From Edaphochlamys debaryana (Eukaryota; Chlorophyta; Chlorophyceae; Chlamydomonadales): a stretch of 64,000 nucleotides of DNA. This document shows, one piece after another, positions 1 through 9,990 of the stretch. The translations under genes and the position numbers were made by a program. Positions within the stretch are counted from its first letter, which is position 1. Each line of letters starts with the position of its first letter. The stretch spans positions 248,001 through 312,000 of the forward strand of contig JAEHOE010000106.1 in the NCBI GenBank assembly GCA_016858145.1, written 5' to 3'. The notes beneath the pieces are model-generated. The model was not told the origin of the DNA. It worked only from the letters and a program-made list of their open reading frames with translations, and did no database searches.

Positions 1-600
1 AAAGGGAAATGACACGGCTTCAAGGGCCGAATCGCACGCCAACCCAAACCGCCGACACTGCCACGCCAGGCGTCATGGCGGAACTCCCGTGCAAACGAGC
101 AAAGGCGCAGCCCCCAGCCGCAAGCACCAGATCGCACGCCAGTCTGAAACGCCGACAGTGCCACGCCAGGCGTCACAGCGGCGCTTATGTTTAACCCAGT
201 TCGACGTCGCTGCTACCCGGCGACGGTGCAGCCCCAAGCCGCAAGCGCGAGAAAGCGTGCCAATGCAACACGCTGACGTTGCCACGCCAGGCAACGGCAC
301 GGCACCTGGCAACGACTTCTTGGCCTGCCTGACCCCGCACTCGCCTCCTGGCACGCTTGGGGACTGGCGCTGAGACCTACCCTCAGCTGTCGTAACCGCG
401 GTGTCGGCCGGACCCAAACCTGAAGCGGCAACCAACGCCGTACCAGCGGCTTTGTTCACAACGTCCTGGCCTCCCTCGCCCTGTGCTTGCCTCATGACAC
501 GCCTGGCGACTGGCGCTGAGGCCCTGGAAGTCAACCGTGACGTGTCATGCCGGGCCCACTGACCGCAAGCGGCGGCAGCCAATGCGGTTATAGCAACCGC
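1..600. repeat. Macrosatellite flank, copy 1
   Basis: This stretch is repeated almost exactly at 6457-7056 (offset 6456 bp). I found only two differences between the copies: T/C at 419 versus 6875-6876, and A/G in the first 75 bp unit near 611. The window opens inside this copy, so the left edge of the repeat lies outside. The segment is itself made of degenerate units, with recurring motifs such as ctggcgactggcgctgag, gccacgccaggc and ccgcggtgtcggccgg. I see no gene in it that I can defend. Long minus-strand reading frames cross it, but stops are rare in DNA this GC-rich. Confidence 0.93.
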
Positions 601-3600
601 GGTGCCCCGGGACGGCTTGGGAGCCCACGTCGCGATGGATTCCGAGGGGCATTGTTCAGCCCAGTCCCTCACCGCGGTGCCCCCGGGCGGCTTGGGAGCC
701 CAAGTCGCGATGGGTGCCGAGGGGCCTTGTCCAGCCCAGTCCCTCACCGCGGTGCCCCCGGGCGGCTTGGGAGCCCAAGTCGCGATGGGTGCCGAGGGGC
801 CTTGTCCAGCCCAGTCCCTCACCGCCGTGCCCCCGGGCGGCTTGGGAGCCCAAGTCGCGATGGGTGCCGAGGGGCCTTGTCCAGCCCAGTCCCTCACCGC
901 CGTGCCCCCGGGCGGCTTGGGAGCCCAAGTCGCGATGGGTGCCGAGGGGCCTTGTCCAGCCCAGTCCCTCACCGCCGTGCCCCCCGGCGGCTTGGGAGCC
1001 CAAGTCGCGATGGGTGCCGAGGGGCCTTGTCCAGCCCAGTCCCTCACCGCCGTGCCCCCCGGCGGCTTGGGAGCCCAAGTCGCGATGGGTGCCGAGGGGC
1101 CTTGTCCAGCCCAGTCCCTCACCGCGGTGCCCCCGGGCGGCTTGGGAGCCCAAGTCGCGATGGGTGCCGAGGGGCCTTGTCCAGCCCAGTCCCTCACCGC
1201 CGTGCCCCCCGGCGGCTTGGGAGCCCAAGTCGCGATGGGTGCCGAGGGGCCTTGTCCAGCCCAGTCCCTCACCGCGGTGCCCCCGGGCGGCTTGGGAGCC
1301 CAAGTCGCGATGGGTGCCGAGGGGCCTTGTCCAGCCCAGTCCCTCACCGCGGTGCCCCCGGGCGGCTTGGGAGCCCAAGTCGCGATGGGTGCCGAGGGGC
1401 CTTGTCCAGCCCAGTCCCTCACCGCGGTGCCCACGGGCGGCTTGGGAGCCCAAGTCGCGATGGGTGCCGAGGGGCCTTGTCCAGCCCAGTCCCTCACCGC
1501 GGTGCCCCCGGGCGGCTTGGGAGCCCAAGTCGCGATGGGTGCCGAGGGGCCTTGTCCAGCCCAGTCCCTCACCGCGGTGCCCCCGGGCGGCTTGGGAGCC
1601 CAAGTCGCGATGGGTGCCGAGGGGCCTTGTCCAGCCCAGTCCCTCACCGCGGTGCCCCCCGGCGGCTTGGGAGCCCAAGTCGCGATGGGTGCCGAGGGGC
1701 CTTGTCCAGCCCAGTCCCTCACCGCGGTGCCCCCGGGCGGCTTGGGAGCCCAAGTCGCGATGGGTGCCGAGGGGCCTTGTCCAGCCCAGTCCCTCACCGC
1801 GGTGCCCCCGGGCGGCTTGGGAGCCCAAGTCGCGATGGGTGCCGAGGGGCCTTGTCCAGCCCAGTCCCTCACCGCGGTGCCCCCGGGCGGCTTGGGAGCC
1901 CAAGTCGCGATGGGTGCCGAGGGGCCTTGTCCAGCCCAGTCCCTCACCGCGGTGCCCACGGGCGGCTTGGGAGCCCAAGTCGCGATGGGTGCCGAGGGGC
2001 CTTGTCCAGCCCAGTCCCTCACCGCGGTGCCCCCGGGCGGCTTGGAAGCCCAAGTCGCGATGGGTGCCGAGGGGCCTTGTCCAACCCAGTCCCTCACCGC
2101 CGTGCCCCCCGGCAGCTTGGGAGCCCAAGTCGCGATGGGTGCCGAGGGGCCTTGTCCAGCCCAGTCCCTCACCGCGGTGCCCCCCGGCAGCTTGGGAGCC
2201 CAAGTCGCGATGGGTGCCGAGGGGCCTTGTCCAGCCCAGTCCCTCACCGCGGTGCCCCCGGGCGGCTTGGGAGCCCAAGTCGCGATGGGTGCCGAGGGGC
2301 CTTGTCCAGCCCAGTCCCTCACCGCGGTGCCCCCGGGCGGCTTGGGAGCCCAAGTCGCGATGGGTGCCGAGGGGCCTTGTCCAGCCCAGTCCCTCACCGC
2401 GGTGCCCCCGGGCGGCTTGGGAGCCCAAGTCACGATGGGTGCCGAGGGGCCTTGTCCAGCCCAGTCCCTCACCGCCGTGCCCCCAAACGGCTTGGGAGCC
2501 CAAGTCGCGATGGGTGCCGAGGGGCCTTGTCCAGCCCAGTCCCTCACCGCGGTGCCCCCGGGCGGCTTGGGAGCCCAAGTCGCGATGGGTGCCGAGGGGC
2601 CTTGTCCAGCCCAGTCCCTCACCGCGGTGCCCCCGGGCGGCTAGGGAGCCCAAGTCGCGATGGGTGCCGAGGGGCCTTGTCCAGCCCAGTCCCTCACCGC
2701 GGTGCCCCCGGGCGGCTTGGGAGCCCAAGTCGCGATGGGTGCCGAGGGGCCTTGTCCAGCCCAGTCCCTCACCGCGGTGCCCCCGGGCGGCTTGGGAGCC
2801 CAAGTCGCGATGGGTGCCGAGGGGCCTTGTCCAGCCCAGTCCCTCACCGCGGTGCCCCCGGGCGGCTTGGGAGCCCAAGTCGCGATGGGTGCCGAGGGGC
2901 CTTGTCCAGCCCAGTCCCTCACCGCGGTGCCGCCGGGCGGCTTGGGAGCCCAAGTCGCGATGGGTGCCGAGGGGCCTTGTCCAGCCCAGTCCCTCACCGC
3001 CGTGCCCCCAAACGGCTTGGGAGCCCAAGTCGCGATGGGTGCCGAGGGGCCTTGTCCAGCCCAGTCCCTCACCGCCGTGCCCCCAAACGGCTTGGGAGCC
3101 CAAGTCGCGATGGGTGCCGAGGGGCCTTGTCCAGCCCAGTCCCTCACCGCGGTGCCCCCGGGCGGCTTGGGAGCCCAAGTCGCGATGGGTGCCGAGGGGC
3201 CTTGTCCAGCCCAGTCCCTCACCGCGGTGCCCCCCGGCAGCTTGGGAGCCCAAGTCGCGATGGGTGCCGAGGGGCCTTGTCCAGCCCAGTCCCTCACCGC
3301 GGTGCCCCCGGGCGGCTTGGGAGCCCAAGTCGCGATGGGTGCCGAGGGGCCTTGTCCAGCCCAGTCCCTCACCGCGGTGCTCCCGGGCGGCTTGGGAGCC
3401 CAAGTCGCCATGGGTGCCGAGGGGCCTTGTCCAGCCCAGTCCCTCACCGCGGTGCCCCCGGGCGGCTTGGAAGCCCAAGTCGCCATGGGTGAGGCGTCGC
3501 CCTTCCAGCCCAGTCCAGCCCAGTCCCTCACCGCGGTGCTCCCGGGCGGCTTGGGAGCCCAAGTCGCCATGGGTGCCGAGGGGCCTTGTCCAGCCCAGTC

Positions 3601-6138
3601 CCTCACCGCCGTGCCCCCAAACGGCTTGGGAGCCCAAGTCGCGATGGGTGCCGAGGGGCCTTGTCCAGCCCAGTCCCTCACCGCGGTGCTCCCGGGCGGC
3701 TTGGGAGCCCAAGTCGCGATGGGTGCCGAGGGGCCTTGTCCAGCCCAGTCCCTCACCGCGGTGCCCCCGGGCGGCTTGGGAGCCCAAGTCGCGATGGGTG
3801 CCGAGGGGCCTTGTCCAGCCCAGTCCCTCACCGCGGTGCCCCCGGGCGGCTTGGGAGCCCAAGTCGCGATGGGTGCCGAGGGGCCTTGTCCAGCCCAGTC
3901 CCTCACCGCGGTGCCCCCCGGCAGCTTGGGAGCCCAAGTCGCGATGGGTGCCGAGGGGCCTTGTCCAGCCCAGTCCCTCACCGCGGTGCTCCCGGGCGGC
4001 TTGGGAGCCCAAGTCGCCATGGGTGCCGAGGGGCCTTGTCCAGCCCAGTCCCTCACCGCGGTGCCCCCGGGCGGCTTGGAAGCCCAAGTCGCCATGGGTG
4101 AGGCGTCGCCCTTCCAGCCCAGTCCAGCCCAGTCCCTCACCGCGGTGCTCCCGGGCGGCTTGGGAGCCCAAGTCGCCATGGGTGCCGAGGGGCCTTGTCC
4201 AGCCCAGTCCCTCACCGCCGTGCCCCCCGGCGGCTTGGGAGCCCAAGTCGCGATGGGTGCCAAGGGGCCTTGTCCAGCCCAGTCCCTCACCGCGGTGCTC
4301 CCGGGCGGCTTGGGAGCCCAAGTCGCGATGGGTGCCTAGGGGCCTTGTCCAGCCCAGTCCCTCACCGCGGTGCCCCCGGGCGGCTTGGGAGCCCAAGTCG
4401 CGATGGGTGCCGAGGGGCCTTGTCCAGCCCAGTCCCTCACCGCGGTGCCCCCGGGCGGCTTGGGAGCCCAAGTCGCGATGGGTGCCGAGGGGCCTTGTCC
4501 AGCCCAGTCCCTCACCGCGGTGCCCCCGGGCGGCTTGGGAGCCCAAGTCGCGATGGGTGCCGAGGGGCCTTGTCCAGCCCAGTCCCTCACCGCGGTGCCC
4601 CCGGGCGGCTTGGGAGCCCAAGTCGCGATGGGTGCCGAGGGGCCTTGTCCAGCCCAGTCCCTCACCGCGGTGCCCCCGGGCGGCTTGGGAGCCCAAGTCG
4701 CGATGGGTGCCGAGGGGCCTTGTCCAGCCCAGTCCCTCACCGCGGTGCCCCCGGGCGGCTTGGGAGCCCAAGTCGCGATGGGTGCCGAGGGGCCTTGTCC
4801 AGCCCAGTCCCTCACCGCGGTGCCCCCGGGCAGCTTGGGAGCCCAAGTCGCGATGGGTGCCGAGGGGCCTTGTCCAGCCCAGTCCCTCACCGCGGTGCCC
4901 CCGGGCGGCTTGGGAGCCCAAGTCGCGATGGGTGCCGAGGGGCCTTGTCCAGCCCAGTCCCTCACCGCGGTGCCCCCGGGCGGCTTGGGAGCCCAAGTCG
5001 CGATGGGTGCCGAGGGGCCTTGTCCAGCCCAGTCCCTCACCGCGGTGCCCCCGGGCGGCTTGGGAGCCCAAGTCGCGATGGGTGCCGAGGGGCCTTGTCC
5101 AGCCCAGTCCCTCACCGCGGTGCCCCCGGGCGGCTTGGGAGCCCAAGTCGCGATGGGTGCCGAGGGGCCTTGTCCAGCCCAGTCCCGCACCGCGGTGCCC
5201 CCCGGCGGCTTGGGAGCCCAAGTCGCGATGGGTGCCGAGGGGCCTTGTCCAGCCCAGTCCCTCACCGCGGTGCCCCCCGGCAGCTTGGGAGCCCAAGTCG
5301 CGATGGGTGCCGAGGGGCCTTGTCCAGCCCAGTCCCTCACCGCGGTGCCCCCGGGCGGCTTGGGAGCCCAAGTCGCGATGGGTGCCGAGGGGCCTTGTCC
5401 AGCCCAGTCCCTCACCGCGGTGCCCCCGGGCGGCTTGGGAGCCCAAGTCGCGATGGGTGCCGAGGGGCCTTGTCCAGCCCAGTCCCTCACCGCGGTGCCC
5501 CCGGGCGGCTTGGGAGCCCAAGTCGCGATGGGTGCCGAGGGGCCTTGTCCAGCCCAGTCCCTCACCGCGGTGCCCCCGGGCGGCTTGGGAGCCCAAGTCG
5601 CGATGGGTGCCGAGGGGCCTTGTCCAGCCCAGTCCCTCACCGCGGTGCCCCCAAACGGCTTGGGAGCCCAAGTCGCGATGGGTGCCGAGGGGCCTTGTCC
5701 AGCCCAGTCCCTCACCGCGGTGCCCCCGGGCGGCTTGGGAGCCCAAGTCGCGATGGGTGCCGAGGGGCCTTGTCCAGCCCAGTCCCTCACCGCGGTGCCC
5801 CCGGGCGGCTTGGGAGCCCAAGTCGCGATGGGTGCCGAGGGGCCTTGTCCAGCCCAGTCCCTCACCGCGGTGCCCCCGGGCGGCTTGGGAGCCCAAGTCG
5901 CGATGGGTGCCGAGGGGCCTTGTCCAGCCCAGTCCCTCACCGCGGTGCCCCCGGGCGGCTTGGGAGCCCAAGTCGCGATGGGTGCCGAGGGGCCTTGTCC
6001 AGCCCAGTCCCTCACCGTGGTGCCCCCGGGCGGCTTGGGAGCCCAAGTCGCGATGGGTGCCGAGGGGCCTTGTCCAGCCCAGTCCCTCACCGCCGTGCCC
6101 CCGGGCAGCTTGGGAGCCCAAGTCGCGATGAGTGCCGA
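601..6138. repeat. 75 bp minisatellite array 1 (about 74 units)
   Basis: This is a head-to-tail array of a 75 bp unit, recognised by gcggcttgggagcccaagtc and ccttgtccagcccagtccct recurring exactly every 75 bp (four units per 300 bp). Units differ by a few substitutions: cgcggtg/cgccgtg, cccggg/ccccgg, ggcggc/ggcagc and gggcggc/aaacggc. Two units carry a 9 bp expansion (near 3490 and 4100). Because 75 and 84 are multiples of three, several frames on both strands stay open for kilobases. These frames are treated as repeat artefacts, not genes. Point changes create in-frame TAG at about 2641 and 4336 in some frames. Confidence 0.97.
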
Positions 6139-6456
6139 GAGTGCCCTGAACTCACGTGACGTGTCATGAGCGTGGGCTTGGCTTGGCCCAGCAACCCCAA
6201 GCGGCCCCCAACGCCGTAATGCACCCTCCAAAGGGAAAGGCATTGTCAACGTCACAACAACATTGTTGCTTGCATCACACACCCACGCGGCTTCCTTTTC
6301 GACGTCCTGGCCTGCCTCGCAGTGTGCTTGTCTCCTGACATGCCTGGCGACTGGCTCTGCGACCCTCCACTCACGAGACGTGTCCTGACCGCGGTATCGG
6401 CCGGGCCCAGCGACCCCAAGCGGCCGCCGACGCCGTGTTGCTCTAACGCACCCTCC
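6139..6456. repeat. Degenerate spacer units between the macrosatellite copies
   Basis: This spacer links array 1 to the second flank. It holds at least two diverged copies of a module seen in the flanks: gacgtgtcatgagc/gacgtgtcctgacc, then ccaagcggcc, then caccctccaaagggaaa (near 6228 and 6448). The last motif is also the first sequence of the window, which fits a higher-order repeat that continues to the left. I see no gene. Confidence 0.75.
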
Positions 6457-7056
6457 AAAGGGAAATGACACGGCTTCAAGGGCCGAATCGCACGCCAACC
6501 CAAACCGCCGACACTGCCACGCCAGGCGTCATGGCGGAACTCCCGTGCAAACGAGCAAAGGCGCAGCCCCCAGCCGCAAGCACCAGATCGCACGCCAGTC
6601 TGAAACGCCGACAGTGCCACGCCAGGCGTCACAGCGGCGCTTATGTTTAACCCAGTTCGACGTCGCTGCTACCCGGCGACGGTGCAGCCCCAAGCCGCAA
6701 GCGCGAGAAAGCGTGCCAATGCAACACGCTGACGTTGCCACGCCAGGCAACGGCACGGCACCTGGCAACGACTTCTTGGCCTGCCTGACCCCGCACTCGC
6801 CTCCTGGCACGCTTGGGGACTGGCGCTGAGACCTACCCTCAGCTGTCGTAACCGCGGTGTCGGCCGGACCCAAACCCGAAGCGGCAACCAACGCCGTACC
6901 AGCGGCTTTGTTCACAACGTCCTGGCCTCCCTCGCCCTGTGCTTGCCTCATGACACGCCTGGCGACTGGCGCTGAGGCCCTGGAAGTCAACCGTGACGTG
7001 TCATGCCGGGCCCACTGACCGCAAGCGGCGGCAGCCAATGCGGTTATAGCAACCGC
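6457..7056. repeat. Macrosatellite flank, copy 2
   Basis: This is a direct repeat of 1-600, with two mismatches noted by eye over about 620 bp. Such high identity implies a recent duplication or ongoing homogenisation by unequal exchange. It is followed, as in copy 1, by a 75 bp array, but a far shorter one. Confidence 0.93.
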
Positions 7057-7655
7057 GGTGCCCCGGGGCGGCTTGGGAGCCCACGTCGCGATGGATTCCG
7101 AGGGGCATTGTTCAGCCCAGTCCCTCACCGCGGTGCCCCCGGGCGGCTTGGGAGCCCAAGTCGCGATGGGTGCCGAGGGGCCTTGTCCAGCCCAGTCCCT
7201 CACCGCGGTGCCCCCGGGCGGCTTGGGAGCCCACGTCGCGATGGATTCCGAGGGGCATTGTTCAGCCCAGTCCCTCACCGCAGTGCCCCCGGGCGGCTTG
7301 GGAGCCCAAGTCGCGATGGGTCCCGAGGGGCCTTGTCCAGCCCAGTCCCTCACCGCAGTGCCCCCGGGCGGCTTGGGAGCCCACGTCGCGGTGGATTCCG
7401 AGGGGCATTGTTCAGCCCAGTCCCTCACCGCAGTGCCCCCGGGCGGCTTGGGAGCCCAAGTCGCGATGGGTGCCGAGGGGCCTTGTCCAGCCCAGTCCCT
7501 CACCGCGGTGCCCCCGGGCGGCTTGGGAGCCCAAGTCGCGATGGGTGCCGAGGGGCCTTGTCCAGCCCAGTCCCTCACCGCGGTGCCCCCGGGCGGCTTG
7601 GGAGCCACGTCGCGATGGGTGCCGAGGGGCCTTGTCCAGCCCAGTCCGCGATGGG
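7057..7655. repeat. 75 bp minisatellite array 2 (about 8 units, partly dimeric)
   Basis: The repeat family is the same as at 601-6138, but the first six units alternate between two subtypes. One reads cacgtcgcgatggattcc...cattgttcag and the other caagtcgcgatgggtgcc...ccttgtccag, which gives a 150 bp higher-order unit. In array 1 only the first unit is of the first subtype. The array ends in a truncated unit near 7605-7655 (gccacgtcgcgatgggtgcc, missing two bases of the usual unit). Confidence 0.9.
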
Positions 7656-8480
7656 TTACGAGGCACGCAGCCAATGCGGTTAGAGCAACACGCTCCCTCC
7701 CTGCTTGTTGTTGCTTTGCAATACGCTCCCCCGCGGCTTGTTTCACGCCGTCTTGGCCTCTCGTGCCCTGTACGTTCCTCTTAGCACGCCTGACGACTGG
7801 CGCTAAGCGCTCAACTCAAGCGACTTGTCCTAATAACCGCGGTGTTGGCCGGGCCCAGGCAGCAGTGACACCCAAGTCGCCGCCGATCGACCCGTGTTGC
7901 TATCGGGCGTCCCAGAAATCACAACAACCACCCTCACCCTGGAACGGCGCTCTTGCAACACATTCATGCATCGCGAAGACCCAGGTGGATGGAAAGCAGC
8001 CTCATCCTCCATCAGCAGTCTCAGACCGCGGAACCTTCGCCGACCTGAACAATAATGCACCTTTACGTTAGTGACATCAATGCATGTGGTAGAGCGAGGC
8101 AACACTTCACAAACCTGGCAGACATCCGCAGCCAGCAGCCACCATGCCTTCCCAGACCTGAACAACGGCATACAGATGAGTTACCAACAACGATGGATAG
8201 TGCAGACCGGGGCAACAATCACTCACCTCGCAGACATCCGAAGGGCCATCGCTACACTGCACACACTCTCTGGCGCGGTCTAACGCATCGCGAGAACTGA
8301 CGTGGCTTCGGGTGATATGAACCGCGGGTATCAATTCATTAACAGCATAGCCACCAAACTGGCAACTTAAATCGGGCGTGCCTACGTGCGACCGTCGGCG
8401 CCACGAGTCGCCGAGCCGCCACACACGAAGAACATCCCGAACGAAAACTGCGCATAGGACTGAATACATGCACCTCAGGA
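7656..8480. other. No gene recognised; diverged satellite remnants
   Basis: At 7790-7910 the spacer module recurs in diverged form (acgactggcgctaagcgct, ataaccgcggtgttggccgg, cgtgttgct). The rest is lower-GC and non-repetitive to the eye. Open frames here are short and lack plausible splice structure, so I see nothing I would call a gene. Confidence 0.5.
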
Positions 8481-8499
8481 GGTGCTGTGGGGCTGGATA

Positions 8500-9610
8500 G
8501 GGAGAAGGGAGACCCGTATATTTTGCGCGTCGGACGGTAATGCAAGTGGGCGACGACCGGGGAAAAAGAGGCACGGCAAAACGGCCCCGTGCATTGCCAA
8601 AGCGGCCACACCCGCCGTGCCGACTCCCAGAACCCCTCCCAAGACATGACGGTGGGCCTGGGTATGAAGTGACGGGGCTGACGAATTCAACACAACGGAC
8701 CGACGTGCAAGTGAGCGACACACCCTGGCGACGCAGCACGTCGAAACGACCCCGTGCACTCCAAATGCGGCCACCACCGACGTGCCTCAATCAAGCACGA
8801 CTCCCACAAACCCCCCGCACCCATGTATGTGTGTCGCGCGGCGATTGAAGGACACTCCCCAATCGCGTCGGTGGCCACTAACAAACGTCCGCAGCCGCGA
8901 GGACGCCCTGTAAGGACTCATGTCGCCCATGTTGGACTCATTGTCCAACGCATGACTGTGGGACTGGGTAAGAGGGGAAAGGGGACACAACTTCCGTCGG
9001 TCCCCCGGTCGGTCACTGGGCCGACCATTTCAACAAGTTGGTGCGCCCCAGCCACCGCCCCGATGCTGCTCAGGGACAGACTGTGGGACTGGGTGAGAGG
9101 GGGGTGAGAGGCACCGCGGTCACTGGGCCGACCATTTCAACAAGTTGGACCGACCTGCATATGAGCGACGCAAACTAGTAACCCCCCGATGCTGCTCAGG
9201 GACAGACTGTGGGACTGGGTAAGACGGGAAAGGAGACACAACTTTGGAGTGTCGGACCGACGTGCTATGAGGGCACGAACGCTGGGGACGCGAAACGACG
9301 ATACGGCCCCGTGCAATGCAAACGAGGCCACCACCGACGTGGATCCGCCAAACATGACTCCCAATGCCCCCCCCCAACGCATGACTGTAGGACTGGGTAA
9401 GAGGTGACAGGGCCGAAAATTTCAACAAGTCCGACCGTCGTGCATGTGGGCGACGAAAGCTGTAGCCGGTGGTCGTCGAAACGGCTCCATGCATTCCAAA
9501 CGCGGCCCCCACCGACTTGCCTCAGCCGAGCACGCCTCCCACTGCCCCCTCCAACGCATGTATGTGCATCGCGTGGCGAAAGAAGCGACTCCCAAATCCC
9601 GGCGGCGGCC
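8500..9610. repeat. Degenerate tandem repeat, monomer about 170 bp
   Basis: The motif pair 'gtgcaagtg(a/g)gcgac ... aaacg(g/a)ccccgtgca.t.c.aa.gcggccac' recurs near 8535/8578, 8700/8745, 9300 and 9432/9477. A third motif, gtgggactgggtaagag, recurs between them. Inside this stretch cgatgctgctcagggacaga occurs at 9061 and again at 9187, and gtcactgggccgaccatttc at about 9012 and 9119. That indicates a more recent partial duplication. No coding function is apparent. Confidence 0.7.
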
Positions 9611-9990
9611 AGTATAAAGCGTCCCCCGCCGCGAGGACGCCTTCTTCGCTCTTAATCGTATTTTTCGCCCATATAACTTTCGTTCCTGCCCACCCTTCGC
9701 AACTCGCGTACATTGAATGCCGACCGCCGAGTAAACGCGCAGACCCCACGGTCAAGCCTCGATTTTACAACGGCTATTCATGCACAATACATTGGGCTGC
9801 TCGGGAAAAATAGCAAAAGCAACTTTCGCCTGGGCGCGGACGGATGACGGTGGGTGCCGGGGGGTAATACGGTCATCTCCTCCTCCGCTTTTCCTACACT
9901 ACGTTCCGGAGAGCTACGGTCATGGCCACGGAGCCGCGACCAGTTGAGCCGCCAAATTGGGGCTTGTCAACTTGCCAAGCAAGCACTCAC
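9611..9990. other. Junction between satellite and truncated kinase gene
   Basis: No gene is visible. On the minus strand this is where the next kinase exon (the lysine-bearing VAxK segment) would be expected, directly after the donor at 9989-9990. No such exon can be read in any frame before the repetitive DNA starts. Sequence composition shifts to lower GC here. Confidence 0.5.

Noticed and set aside
9..373. Small ORFs repeated at 9-194/6465-6650 and 89-373/6545-6829
   Set aside because: They are identical only because the flank is duplicated. Composition is non-protein-like, with no support from splicing or domains.
656..6131. Proteins of about 1800 residues in plus and minus frames across the 75 bp array
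   Set aside because: A repeat whose period is a multiple of three keeps any stop-free frame open indefinitely. Several frames on both strands are open at once, and there is no start context, splice structure or known domain.
601..7655. CRISPR-like array
   Set aside because: Units are contiguous, without unique spacers, in eukaryotic-type DNA.
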